Shown here: in pieces, positions 54,096 to 63,424 of the stretch
Layout: each line of letters begins with the position of its first letter
How positions within the stretch are numbered: the stretch's first letter is position 1
Notes under the pieces: model-generated
Databases searched by the model: none
What the model saw: the letters and a program-made list of their open reading frames with translations, nothing else
What the model was told of the DNA's origin: nothing
NCBI GenBank assembly: GCA_001704065.1
Contig: LHBX01000024.1
Location: forward strand, 61,940 to 125,939
Direction of reading: 5' to 3'
Length of the DNA stretch: 64,000 nucleotides
From: Pelagibacteraceae bacterium GOM-A1
GTDB taxonomy: Bacteria; Pseudomonadota; Alphaproteobacteria; Pelagibacterales; Pelagibacteraceae
Program-made: the position numbers and the translations under genes

Positions 54096-55220
54096 TTAAT
54101 TTTTCCAGAAACTCTTAGCTTTTTGAAAAAACTTTCTAATACTTGGGTTAGATTTTTCATTTTCAATTTCTCTAAATTTTTCTAGTAATTCTTTCTGCTC
54201 TTTATTCAGAGATATTGGTACTTCTGTATTTACTTGAACATAAAGGTCTCCAAAATCATTACCCCTCATGTAAGGCATACCTTTTCCTCTTAATCTAAAT
54301 TGTTTTCCGCTTTGAGTTCCTGCTGGAATTTTTATTTTAGCTTTACCACCGTCGATAGTTGGAATTTCAATTGAAGTACCTAGAGCAGCATCTGCAATAG
54401 AGACTGGACATTCAAAAAATAAGTTTTCGTCAGACCTTTTAAATAAATCATGAGAGTGAACATTAATGAATAAATATAAATCACCACTACCACCACCTCT
54501 TGATCCTGCTTCACCCTTGCCAGAGAGTCTTATTCTTGTTCCATCATCCACACCCTTTGGAATGGTGACTGATAATCTTTTAGATGCCTGTTTTTTACCC
54601 TGTCCATTACAACTTGAGCAAGGATGAGTAATCTCCTCTCCCGCACCAGCACATTGAGGACAAGTTTGTTGGACAGTAAAGAAACCCTGGCTAGATCTTA
54701 CTTGTCCATGACCGCCACACATTGAGCACGCTCCAGCTTGATGTCCAGGTTTTGAGCCTGATCCACTGCAATTATCGCATTTTTCAGATGTAGAGAATTT
54801 TATGTCTTGTTTCTTTCCAGAAAAGGCTTCTTCCAATGATATAGATAAATCATATCTTAAATCTGACCCTCTATTATTTGACCTTCTTGATCTACGGCCT
54901 CCACCAAAACCCTCTCCAAAAAAATCTTCAAAAATATCAGAGAAATGATTTGAAAAGTCAAAATTTCCAAATCCACCTCTTCCACCACCTCCATTTTCAA
55001 AAGCAGCATGACCAAAATTATCGTAATTTTGTTTTCTCTCTGAATTAGATAGAACGTGGTAAGCTTCTGATGCTTCTTTAAATTTTTCTTCAGCAGCTTT
55101 ATCACCTTTATTTTTATCTGGGTGATATTTGACTGCAAGTTTTCTGTAAGCTGATTTTATTTGATCTGCGGAAGCACTTTTGTTTACACCTAAAACTTCG
55201 TAATAATCTCTTTTTGCCAT
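54096..55220 (-). CDS. dnaJ: chaperone protein DnaJ
   Basis: A 374-residue type I DnaJ. J-domain [31 protein letters not shown] with HPD, a Gly/Phe-rich region (about 75-110), four zinc-finger repeats ([32 protein letters not shown]) and a C-terminal substrate-binding domain. It stimulates DnaK ATPase. Follows dnaK by 28 bp on the minus strand. Confidence 0.98.
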   Translation of the reverse strand: MAKRDYYEVLGVNKSASADQIKSAYRKLAVKYHPDKNKGDKAAEEKFKEASEAYHVLSNSERKQNYDNFGHAAFENGGGGRGGFGNFDFSNHFSDIFEDFFGEGFGGGRRSRRSNNRGSDLRYDLSISLEEAFSGKKQDIKFSTSEKCDNCSGSGSKPGHQAGACSMCGGHGQVRSSQGFFTVQQTCPQCAGAGEEITHPCSSCNGQGKKQASKRLSVTIPKGVDDGTRIRLSGKGEAGSRGGGSGDLYLFINVHSHDLFKRSDENLFFECPVSIADAALGTSIEIPTIDGGKAKIKIPAGTQSGKQFRLRGKGMPYMRGNDFGDLYVQVNTEVPISLNKEQKELLEKFREIENEKSNPSIRKFFQKAKSFWKN

Positions 55221-55248
55221 AACGTGTTATAGACAAACAGTTGTTTTA

Positions 55249-57171
55249 TTAGGCGCTTTTTTCTTTATTATCGTCTTTTACTTCTTCAAAATCTGCATCA
55301 ACAACGTTATCGTCTTTTGTATTTTCTTTCTTTGCGTCTTTTGGAGCATCTTCAGGTTTTGCACCTTGTTGTGATTTATATATTGCTTCACCTAATTTCA
55401 TAGATGCCTGAACTAAATCTTGTGTTTTCTTTTTAATTTCTTCAACATCAGTTCCTTTAAGAGCGTTTCTAAGGTTTGCCGATGCATCCTCAATAGCTTT
55501 TTTATCAGTATCTGAAACTTTACTCCCGTGCTCTTTTAAATTCTTTTCAGTTGAGTGAATTAATGTATCTGCTTGATTTCTTGCATCAACAGCTTCTCTT
55601 TTCTTTTTATCTTCCTCTTTATTAGACTCTGCATCTTTAACCATTTGATTAATTTCTTCATCGCTTAATCCCCCAGATGCTTGAATCTGAATTTTTTGTT
55701 CTTTACCAGTACCCTTGTCTTTCGCAGAGACATTTACTATACCATTTGCATCTATATCAAATGTCACTTCAATCTGTGGAACTCCTCTAGGTGCAGGAGC
55801 TATTCCAACTAATTCAAAGTTTCCTAAAACTTTATTATCTGAAGCCATCTCTCTCTCACCCTGAAGAACTCTAATTGATACTGCTGGTTGATTATCTTCC
55901 GCGGTAGAAAATACTTGGCTTTTTTTGGTTGGTATTGTTGTATTTTTATCTATTAATTTTGTAGATACGCCTCCTAAAGTCTCTATTCCTAGAGATAAAG
56001 GAGTTACATCTAAAAGTAACACGTCCTTTACATCACCTTGTAAAACACCTGCTTGAATTGCAGCACCCATTGCAACTACTTCATCAGGATTTACAGATTT
56101 ATTTGGATCTTTTCCAAAAAAATTTTTCACTTCTTCAATAACTTTTGGCATTCTAGTCATACCACCAACTAGTACTATTTCATCTACTTCGCTAGCAGAT
56201 AAACCTGCATCTTTTAAAGCAGTTTTACATGGTGGTATTGTTCTCGAAATCAGATCTTCGACTAATGCTTCTAATTTAGCTCTAGTCATTTTCAAGTTAA
56301 TATGTTTTGGTCCAGTTTTATCGGCAGTAATAAACGGAAGATTTATCTCAGTTTGTGTTGCAGATGATAATTCTATTTTTGCTTTTTCTGCTGCTTCTTT
56401 TAATCTCTGCAAAGCTAATTTATCAGATTTTAAATCAATACCGTTTTCTTTTTTAAATTCTGAAAGCAAATATTCCACAATAGCATTATCAAAATCCTCT
56501 CCACCTAAAAATGTATCACCATTGGTTGATTTTACCTCGAATACACCATCACCCAACTCTAGAATTGAAACATCAAATGTTCCACCGCCTAGATCGTATA
56601 CTGCTATTTTTTTATTAGCTTTTTTATCTAAACCATATGCTAAAGACGCTGCAGTTGGTTCATTTATAATTCTTAAAACTTCAAGGCCAGCTATTTTACC
56701 GGCATCTTTGGTAGCTTGTCTCTGAGCATCATTGAAGTATGCTGGAACAGTTATAACAGCTTGTTTTACTTCTGAACCTAGATATTTTTCAGCTGTCTCT
56801 TTCATTTTTTGCAGTGTGAAAGCTGAAATTTGTGATGGAGAATATTTTTGTCCTTTTGCCTCAATCCAAGCATCGCCTTTATCAGAATTAACTATTTTAA
56901 AAGGAGCAGTCTCAACATCTTTTTTAACTGTTGGATCATCAAAATTTCTTCCAATTAACCTTTTAACTGCAAATATTGTATTTTCAGGATTTGTAACTGC
57001 TTGTCTTTTTGCTGGTTGACCTATTAATTTTTCACCTTCATCTGTAAATGCTACAACTGATGGTGTAGTCCTTGCTCCTTCAGCATTTTCTAAAACTTTT
57101 GCTTGTGTTCCCTCCATGACGGCTACACAAGAATTTGTTGTTCCTAGATCTATTCCTATAACTTTGCTCAT
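55249..57171 (-). CDS. dnaK: chaperone protein DnaK (Hsp70)
   Basis: A 640-residue Hsp70. N-terminal [17 protein letters not shown], the ATPase signature [20 protein letters not shown] (about 190-209), [12 protein letters not shown] near 336, linker [19 protein letters not shown] near 386-404, and an acidic C-terminus. Higher G+C and favourable codons indicate high expression. It may be read from the grpE promoter, with a 61-bp gap; a weaker RpoH-like site may lie in that gap. Confidence 0.98.
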   Translation of the reverse strand: MSKVIGIDLGTTNSCVAVMEGTQAKVLENAEGARTTPSVVAFTDEGEKLIGQPAKRQAVTNPENTIFAVKRLIGRNFDDPTVKKDVETAPFKIVNSDKGDAWIEAKGQKYSPSQISAFTLQKMKETAEKYLGSEVKQAVITVPAYFNDAQRQATKDAGKIAGLEVLRIINEPTAASLAYGLDKKANKKIAVYDLGGGTFDVSILELGDGVFEVKSTNGDTFLGGEDFDNAIVEYLLSEFKKENGIDLKSDKLALQRLKEAAEKAKIELSSATQTEINLPFITADKTGPKHINLKMTRAKLEALVEDLISRTIPPCKTALKDAGLSASEVDEIVLVGGMTRMPKVIEEVKNFFGKDPNKSVNPDEVVAMGAAIQAGVLQGDVKDVLLLDVTPLSLGIETLGGVSTKLIDKNTTIPTKKSQVFSTAEDNQPAVSIRVLQGEREMASDNKVLGNFELVGIAPAPRGVPQIEVTFDIDANGIVNVSAKDKGTGKEQKIQIQASGGLSDEEINQMVKDAESNKEEDKKKREAVDARNQADTLIHSTEKNLKEHGSKVSDTDKKAIEDASANLRNALKGTDVEEIKKKTQDLVQASMKLGEAIYKSQQGAKPEDAPKDAKKENTKDDNVVDADFEEVKDDNKEKSA

Positions 57172-57232
57172 AATTAATCTCGACTGGTGATCATATAAGT
57201 GTTAATTTTACAACTACAACCATAATAAATAA

Positions 57233-57871
57233 TTAATTTTTTGCCTCTTTTCCCTCATTTTCTTGGTTTTTTTGGTTATTCGGTTTATCCACAACTTTTT
57301 TTTTAGATACAGCTACTAACGAAGGTCTTAGCAACCTATCCTTCATCATAAATCCTTTTTGAATTTCTTGAACTATTGTCCCTTGATCTTTTGTATCATC
57401 TTCAACTTCCATCATGGCCTGATGTAAATTTGGATCTAATTTTTCGTTAATTGCTTTAATCGGCTCTATATTATTTTTTTTGAAAATTGAAATCATATCT
57501 TTATTAATAATATCAATGTGCCCTATTAATTTTTTTAGTGTGTCTTTATCTTTTATAGTTTCGTCACTTTCCAGTGTTTGTTTTGACCTCTCCAAATTAT
57601 CTAGAAGATTAAGTGTTTCTCTTGCAAATGAAAATCCACCATATTCAAAAGCTTCATCTTTCTCTTTTTCAAATCGTCTCCTTTGATTTTCCATTTCAGC
57701 AAATGTTCTAGCAACTTTATCTTTAAGATTTTCAATTTCATCCTCAGGAGAAAGTTGTTCTTCCTCCTCTTTTTTTCCAGTTTCTACTGAGGCCTGCTTA
57801 TCAGTACTTAGCTCTGAGTTTTCGTCTGTTAAATTTTGATCTTCCTTATTTTGTAATTCTTCTTTTTCCAT
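57233..57871 (-). CDS. grpE: nucleotide exchange factor GrpE
   Basis: A 212-residue DnaK nucleotide-exchange factor. Acidic N-terminus, long coiled coil ENLKDKVARTFAEMENQRRRFEKE (about 47-71) and C-terminal beta domain NEKLDPNLHQAMMEVED and VVQEIQ-like KGFMMKDRLLRPSLVAVS near 168-186. Start codon lies 8 nt after a heat-shock-like -10 element (57880-57885). First gene of grpE-dnaK-dnaJ on the minus strand. Confidence 0.96.
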   Translation of the reverse strand: MEKEELQNKEDQNLTDENSELSTDKQASVETGKKEEEEQLSPEDEIENLKDKVARTFAEMENQRRRFEKEKDEAFEYGGFSFARETLNLLDNLERSKQTLESDETIKDKDTLKKLIGHIDIINKDMISIFKKNNIEPIKAINEKLDPNLHQAMMEVEDDTKDQGTIVQEIQKGFMMKDRLLRPSLVAVSKKKVVDKPNNQKNQENEGKEAKN

Positions 57872-57879
57872 TACATTCT

Positions 57880-57907
57880 ATATGGTAAGAAATTCGTAAA
57901 ATTCTAG
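57880..57907 (-). promoter_or_regulatory. putative heat-shock (RpoH) promoter of grpE
   Basis: On the minus strand, CTAGAA (57907-57902), 16-bp spacer, CCATAT (57885-57880), 8 nt before the grpE ATG. It differs by one base in the -35 from the hslV promoter CTTGAA-N16-CCATCT and has the same distance to the start codon. Inference from motif, spacing and target. Confidence 0.55.
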
Positions 57908-58510
57908 ATGTTTAAAAAAAAAAATAAAGAAATCGTAGTAGGGTCAAATAATAAGGGAAAAATAAAAGAAATTAAAGATTTACTGCCCAAATACTACACT
58001 ATTACCTCTCCAAAAGACTATGGACTCAAAAGCCCTAAAGAGAATGGGAATACTTTTCTAAAAAATTCTTTAATTAAAGCGAGGCATTTTTCAAAAAAAA
58101 CAAAAAAAATTTGTATTGCAGATGATTCTGGACTTGAAATTGACTTACTTAATAATCAACCAGGTATTTTTTCAGCAAGATGGGGTGGAAAAAAAGGCGA
58201 TTTTAATTTGGCAATATCGAAAGTATATCAAAGGTTATCGAAGGTAGATAAAAACTGGAAATCAAAAAAGATAAAAGCAAGATTTATTTGTGCATTAACT
58301 ATTTATGGATTAAAAAAAAAACCGATCCAATCTTTAGGCATTATTAATGGTAGAATTTCCAAAAAAAAAATTGGAAATAGAGGTTTTGGCTATGATCCAA
58401 TTTTCATTCCTGAAAATAAAAGGTTAACATTTGGTCAGATGAGTCAAAAATTAAAATTTAAAAATGATCATCGAGCAAAAGCTTTTAAAAAAATTAAAAA
58501 ATTTCTTTAA
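57908..58510 (+). CDS. rdgB: XTP/dITP diphosphatase (non-canonical purine NTPase)
   Basis: A 200-residue Ham1/RdgB enzyme that removes dITP/XTP from the nucleotide pool. VVGSNNKGKIKEIKDLL near residues 11-27, ADDSGLEIDLLNNQPGIFSARW near 75-96 (part), and GFGYDPIFIPE near 160 and the final H-R-A motif (NDHRAKAFKK near 187). Converges on the LpoA-like gene with a 17-bp overlap. Its ATG directly follows the grpE -35 element. Confidence 0.96.
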   Translation: MFKKKNKEIVVGSNNKGKIKEIKDLLPKYYTITSPKDYGLKSPKENGNTFLKNSLIKARHFSKKTKKICIADDSGLEIDLLNNQPGIFSARWGGKKGDFNLAISKVYQRLSKVDKNWKSKKIKARFICALTIYGLKKKPIQSLGIINGRISKKKIGNRGFGYDPIFIPENKRLTFGQMSQKLKFKNDHRAKAFKKIKKFL

Positions 58511-59645
58511 AATTTTCCTCTTGTATCTCATAAAAGTTTAATTGATGGGTGATTGTTTTTTTATTTATTTCAAAAATACCTATTTTTCCTTTAAATTTAT
58601 TTTTCTTAATAAATAAATTTTCATTTGTTTTAAAATCATTACTTATTAACAAGTAATATACAAACCCTATAAGATCATAACTTAAAAAAGAAATTTGATT
58701 TGGAGTATTTTTAAAGTTTTGAATATATTCTTTTTGAAATATTTCAAAATTATTTTTATTTATTGATGGAAAATATATTGGATGTAATGAAGTTTCTTTT
58801 AAAAGGCTTTCATCAAACCATTGATTTAATGTAATGTATTTTATTCTTTTCGAAGATACATCGGTATATAATAAAGATGTAGCAACACTTTTTAAACTTT
58901 CACTAAAATCAGCAATTATTACAGAGTCAAAGTTAATAAAACCTAATGTATCCATTTTTTTTAATTTATCTATTTTTTTCTTTTTATTAAAAGTATTTGA
59001 ATTCTCAATTCTTTTAATTTCGTCTTCTAAGTTTTGTTTTCTCTGTTGATACCTTGTTAAATCTTCTATTTGCTTTGTTAGCAATGTTGGATCTTTGTTA
59101 TAAATAAACTTTTCTTTTAATATTAAATTAGATTTCTCAATAGCTTCTTCAATTTCTCTTTTATATTCTGTTTCTGGGATTAGAAAAATTGTATTTTTTA
59201 AATTATTTTCACTTAAATATTTTTTAATTGTGTTTATTTGTGATGCTGCATTAACTCCTGAAGAAATTACATTTTTTGGATTATTTCTAATTTTGTTTGT
59301 AAAAGATAGAAATGTCACTTCATTTAAATCTTCTAAATATTTATTACTTTCATTGAATACTGGTCCAATAATTATTTTTACTCCGTTATTGTAGAGCTCA
59401 TTTGACACTTTTAATGCATCTATTGGATTTGCTTTGGTATCCTTGGGTATTACTGTTATTCTGTCATCATTAATTTTATTTAACGCCATTCTTGTAGATT
59501 TAAGAATTGAATTACCAATATATGAATATTCGCCTGATAAAGGTACAATTAAGCCTATTTTAATTTTCTCATCCGAGATAGCTTTAAGTTGTAAGAAAAC
59601 GATTATAAGTAAAACTTTTAAAATTATGATATATAATTTTCTCAT
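58494..59645 (-). CDS. LpoA-like periplasmic-binding-fold protein (PBP activator family)
   Basis: A 383-residue exported protein with a signal peptide (MRKLYIIILKVLLIIVFLQLKA). The mature part has a type 1 periplasmic-binding fold: IKIGLIVPLSGEYSYIGNSI near 27-46, KIIIGPVFNESNKYL near 90. It resembles the LppC/LpoA and Leu/Ile/Val-binding families. Placement next to rsmI matches LpoA neighbours in proteobacteria; no lipobox cysteine is visible, unlike E. coli LpoA. Role in peptidoglycan synthase activation is therefore inference; an alternative is a solute-binding protein. Confidence 0.85.
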   Translation of the reverse strand: MRKLYIIILKVLLIIVFLQLKAISDEKIKIGLIVPLSGEYSYIGNSILKSTRMALNKINDDRITVIPKDTKANPIDALKVSNELYNNGVKIIIGPVFNESNKYLEDLNEVTFLSFTNKIRNNPKNVISSGVNAASQINTIKKYLSENNLKNTIFLIPETEYKREIEEAIEKSNLILKEKFIYNKDPTLLTKQIEDLTRYQQRKQNLEDEIKRIENSNTFNKKKKIDKLKKMDTLGFINFDSVIIADFSESLKSVATSLLYTDVSSKRIKYITLNQWFDESLLKETSLHPIYFPSINKNNFEIFQKEYIQNFKNTPNQISFLSYDLIGFVYYLLISNDFKTNENLFIKKNKFKGKIGIFEINKKTITHQLNFYEIQEENFKEIF

Positions 59646-59654
59646 TGTCCTTAA

Positions 59655-60512
59655 ATGTATAATTTTGAAATAAATGATAGTTTAAAACCTGGGCTATATT
59701 GTGTTTCTACTCCAATAGGAAATTTAGGTGATATTACTTTTAGGGCTGTATACATACTTAATAAATCAGACTTGATTTTGTCAGAAGACACAAGAGTTTC
59801 AAGTAAACTATTATCTAGGTTCAATATAAATACAAAATTATTATCTAATCATAAATTTAATGAAAAAAAAAACATTAAAAATGTATTAAATTTACTTAAA
59901 GAAAATAAAATAATTTCTATCATTTCAGATGCGGGTACTCCAACAATTTCTGATCCGGGTGGAATTTTAATTAATGAATGCATCAAAAATAAAATTAATA
60001 TATTTCCAGTTCCAGGATCCTCTGCTGTTGCCGCGGCTATTTCTATAAGTGGCTTTTCAAACAATTTCTTTTTTTGTGGTTTTTTGCCTGATAAAAAATT
60101 ACAAATTGATCAACTTTTTCAAAAGATTTCTAATTTAAATTACTCAATTGTTTTTTTTATTTCACCCAAAAAAATAAAAAAAATAACAGATCAAATCCAA
60201 AAATATTTTAATGATAGAGATATTTTAATTACCAGAGAAATGACAAAATTCCATGAAGAATATATAAGAGATAAGGTTAAAAACCTTAATAATATTAACA
60301 TATCGGAAAAGGGTGAGATTACTGTAGTTATATCAGAAAATTCAAATTTAGAAAATAGGTTACAAGTAATTGAAGAATCAGTTAAAAAAAAAATTATTAA
60401 ACTTTTAAAAAAAATGTCAATTAAAGATATTACATCAAAAATTAGTAAAGAGAATAATATATCAAAAAAAATTGTTTATGATTATTGTTTAAAGAAAAAA
60501 AATGAAATTTAG
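59655..60512 (+). CDS. rsmI: 16S rRNA (cytidine1402-2'-O)-methyltransferase
   Basis: A 285-residue tetrapyrrole-methylase-fold enzyme. YCVSTPIGNLGDITFRAVYIL near 14-34 and LSEDTRVSSKLL near 41 are the family start signatures, followed by SDAGTPTISDPGGILI near 93-108 and PVPGSSAVAAAISISGF near 115. Its start lies 9 bp from that of the divergent LpoA-like gene. Overlaps the BON gene by 11 bp. Confidence 0.96.
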   Translation: MYNFEINDSLKPGLYCVSTPIGNLGDITFRAVYILNKSDLILSEDTRVSSKLLSRFNINTKLLSNHKFNEKKNIKNVLNLLKENKIISIISDAGTPTISDPGGILINECIKNKINIFPVPGSSAVAAAISISGFSNNFFFCGFLPDKKLQIDQLFQKISNLNYSIVFFISPKKIKKITDQIQKYFNDRDILITREMTKFHEEYIRDKVKNLNNINISEKGEITVVISENSNLENRLQVIEESVKKKIIKLLKKMSIKDITSKISKENNISKKIVYDYCLKKKNEI

Positions 60513-61095
60513 AAATTTAATATTAATTTTAACTTTTATTTTAATTTCAGGATGTGTTGGTTATTCATCAACTGGAGTTTTGGGTACAGGAGTTTCAGTT
60601 GCTATGGACCCAAGAACTATTGGGACACAAATAGATGACTCTATAATGCAAAAAAATTTGAGGGCAAAATTAATATTAATCGATAGTACTTACTTGTTAA
60701 AAGTAAAGACAAAAGTTTTGGATGGTAGAATATTTATAACAGGTAAGGTGGACACTGTAGAAGAAAAACTAAAAATCACAAAATTAGGCTGGGAAATAAA
60801 AGGAGCAAGATCAGTTAAAAATGATTTAAAAATTAAAGAAGAGTTTAACTTCAAACAAACCGCAAAAGATGTACTGATAACTTCTCAATTAAGAACTGCT
60901 CTTATAACAAATAAAAAAATTAAGTCTGCAAACTATGATATCGATACTTATAAGAAAATTATTTATATTTATGGGATATCCCAAAATGAGGAAGAAAGAG
61001 CTGAGGTTATAAACGAAGCTAAACAAGTGCTAGATGTAGAAGATGTAGTTACAAGTATTTTTTTAGTTGAGGACTTGCGAGTAATAAAAAACTAA
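60502..61095 (+). CDS. BON-domain lipoprotein (DolP/YraP-like)
   Basis: A 197-residue predicted outer-membrane lipoprotein: signal peptide and lipobox ILISGC with Cys17, followed by two BON domains (NLRAKLILIDSTYLLKVKTKVLDGRIFITGKVDT region, about 53-86, and LRTALITNKKIKSANYDIDTYKKIIYIYGI, about 133-162; both quoted in part below twenty contiguous residues in the motif core GRIFITGKV and IIYIYGI). Homologous in organisation to DolP, which lies next to rsmI/LpoA genes in E. coli too. Function: envelope integrity, inferred. Confidence 0.9.
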   Translation: MKFRNLILILTFILISGCVGYSSTGVLGTGVSVAMDPRTIGTQIDDSIMQKNLRAKLILIDSTYLLKVKTKVLDGRIFITGKVDTVEEKLKITKLGWEIKGARSVKNDLKIKEEFNFKQTAKDVLITSQLRTALITNKKIKSANYDIDTYKKIIYIYGISQNEEERAEVINEAKQVLDVEDVVTSIFLVEDLRVIKN

Positions 61096-63380
61096 TTTGG
61101 TTTTTTGTAATTAATTACACCTGCCGAATATGCTGCAACAGATGCTAAATTTAATATGTCAGATGTTGATGATCTTAATGGAGCAATTTCAATTGCCTGA
61201 CCCAAACCAATTAAAAGTGGCCCGATTACTTTTGCACCACCTAAAGTTTTCATAATTTTATAAGTAATAGCAGCACTATGTTGTCCTGGCATAATTAATA
61301 TATTTGCATTACCAACAATCTCAGAGAATGGATAAAGATCTTTATATTCATCACTTAAAGCTACATCAGGCTGCATGTCTCCATCAAACTTAAAGTCAAC
61401 CTTTTTATTTTTTAAGATTTCTACAGCATCTCTTATATGTTTAGTTCTAGCTGTAATTGGTTGACCAAAGGTTGAGTGTGAAAGAAAAGCAACTTTTGGT
61501 TCAAAACCAAATAATTTTGCAACTCTAGATGCAGACATAGCTATTTCAGAAAGTTGTTCAGATGTTGGATATTCGTGTACACTTGTATCTGCAATAAAAA
61601 CCGTTTTGCCCTTATTTACAATCATGTTCAATCCAAACATAATTTCTCCCGGTCTAGCATCTATGACCTTTTTTACTTTATCAAGAGATTGTCCATACCT
61701 TCTTGAATTTCCAGTTACCATTGCATCAGCATCACCACACGCAACCATGCAAGAACCCCATATAACTCTGTCATTTCTAACCATTTTATCACAATCCCTC
61801 TCCAGCAATCCTTCTGATCTTTGAAGTTTTCTAAATAGGTAATTCACATATTTTCTTCTTTTGTCGCTAAAAGTAGAGTTTACAATCTCAATGTCAAAGT
61901 TTTCTCCATAACCAATCTCTTTAAGTTTTTCCTTAACTACTTTTTCTTTAGCAACCAGAATAGGTGTGCCTAGCCCACTATTTTTAAATGCTATAGCAGC
62001 TTTTAAAGTATTTTCATCTTCTCCGTCGGCAAACACAACTTTTTTATTTGTCTTTTTAATCTGGTTATTTATTCCCTGCATAATCGTTACTGATGGATCA
62101 AGCCTTTGTTTTAGCTGTTCAGAATATTGATCAAAATTTTCTATTTTTTTTCTAGCAACACCAGATTTTATAGCAGCTTTTGCTACTGCTACAGGTATTA
62201 CGCTTATTAATCGTGGGTCAAAAGTAGATGGAATAATATATTCTTTTCCATAATTAGGTCTTTCACCACCCATTGCAGCTGCAACCTCATCAGGTACAAA
62301 TTCCCTTGCAAGTGAAGCAATAGCATTAGCTGCTGCAACCTTCATTTCTTCATTAATTGTTTTTGCTCTAACATCTAATGCTCCCCTAAATATATATGGA
62401 AACCCAATCAAATTATTTACCTGATTTGGATAATCGGATCTACCTGTTGCTATAATTGCATCATTTCTTACTTCTTCTATATCCTCTGGTTTAATTTCAG
62501 GATCAGGATTTGCGCATGCAAATATAATTGGATTTTTTGCCATCTTTTTAACCATACTTTTTTTTACAACATCAGCAGCAGATAAGCCTAAAAATACGTC
62601 TGCATTTTTCATAGCATCATCTAAACTTTTATCTTTTGTGTCCACCGCAAATTCGTTTTTCCAAGAATTAATATCTTTTCTATTTTTATTTATGACACCT
62701 TTTGTATCTAGCATTTTGATATTATTTTTTGGGATACCAGTACTTCTAAATAATTTTGCACATGCCATAGCTGCAGCACCTGCGCCATTAATAACGATTT
62801 TAATTTTTTTTAAATTTTTTTTTGCAATATCGACAGCGTTAATCAATGCAGCTGTTGTTATGATTGCCGTACCATGTTGATCATCGTGAAATACAGGAAT
62901 ATCTAGAATTTTTTTTAATTCTTCTTCAATTATAAAACAGTTTGGAGCTGCAATGTCTTCAAGATTTATACCACCAAAACTTTTTGCTATATGTTTTATG
63001 GAATTAATTATTTCTTTTGTATCCTCTGTGTCTATTTCTAAATCTATAGAATCAATATCTGCAAATCTTTTAAATAGTACAGCTTTACCTTCCATAACTG
63101 GTTTTGATGCTATAGCACCCAAATTTCCTAGCCCTAATATTGCTGATCCATTACTAATTACTGCAACTAGATTTCCTTTAGTAGTATATTCATATGCTAA
63201 TTCAGGATTATCGGCTATTGCTTTTACAGGAGCCGCAACACCAGGAGAATAAGCTAAAGCCAGATCTCTTTTTGTAGTTACAGGTTTAGATGAAACTATC
63301 TCTATTTTGCCAGATTTATCATTAGTATGAAAATCTAAAGCTTCTTTATCAGAATAATGTTCAATTTTGTTTTTTTTCAT
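61092..63380 (-). CDS. maeB: NADP-dependent malic enzyme with phosphotransacetylase-like domain
   Basis: A 762-residue MaeB. The N-terminal malic-enzyme domain (about 1-430) shows DLALAYSPGVAAPVKAI near 37, FHDDQHGTAI near 160 and the nucleotide loop INGAGAAAMACAKLF near 196; the C-terminal phosphate acetyltransferase-like domain (about 440-762) shows VFADGEDENTLKAA near 446 and MPGQHSAAITYKIMK near 699. It converts malate to pyruvate with NADPH; the C-terminal domain is a regulatory acyl-CoA sensor in relatives. Converges on the BON gene with a 4-bp overlap. Confidence 0.96.
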   Translation of the reverse strand: MKKNKIEHYSDKEALDFHTNDKSGKIEIVSSKPVTTKRDLALAYSPGVAAPVKAIADNPELAYEYTTKGNLVAVISNGSAILGLGNLGAIASKPVMEGKAVLFKRFADIDSIDLEIDTEDTKEIINSIKHIAKSFGGINLEDIAAPNCFIIEEELKKILDIPVFHDDQHGTAIITTAALINAVDIAKKNLKKIKIVINGAGAAAMACAKLFRSTGIPKNNIKMLDTKGVINKNRKDINSWKNEFAVDTKDKSLDDAMKNADVFLGLSAADVVKKSMVKKMAKNPIIFACANPDPEIKPEDIEEVRNDAIIATGRSDYPNQVNNLIGFPYIFRGALDVRAKTINEEMKVAAANAIASLAREFVPDEVAAAMGGERPNYGKEYIIPSTFDPRLISVIPVAVAKAAIKSGVARKKIENFDQYSEQLKQRLDPSVTIMQGINNQIKKTNKKVVFADGEDENTLKAAIAFKNSGLGTPILVAKEKVVKEKLKEIGYGENFDIEIVNSTFSDKRRKYVNYLFRKLQRSEGLLERDCDKMVRNDRVIWGSCMVACGDADAMVTGNSRRYGQSLDKVKKVIDARPGEIMFGLNMIVNKGKTVFIADTSVHEYPTSEQLSEIAMSASRVAKLFGFEPKVAFLSHSTFGQPITARTKHIRDAVEILKNKKVDFKFDGDMQPDVALSDEYKDLYPFSEIVGNANILIMPGQHSAAITYKIMKTLGGAKVIGPLLIGLGQAIEIAPLRSSTSDILNLASVAAYSAGVINYKKPN

Positions 63381-63424
63381 TATTTGTTTAGATATACAAA
63401 AGGATTAAGTTAGTAATATGATTT

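Noticed and set aside
57172..57232. RpoH promoter directly before dnaK
   Set aside because: Only a loose TTATAT with a poor -35 is present; transcription from the grpE promoter explains dnaK expression adequately.
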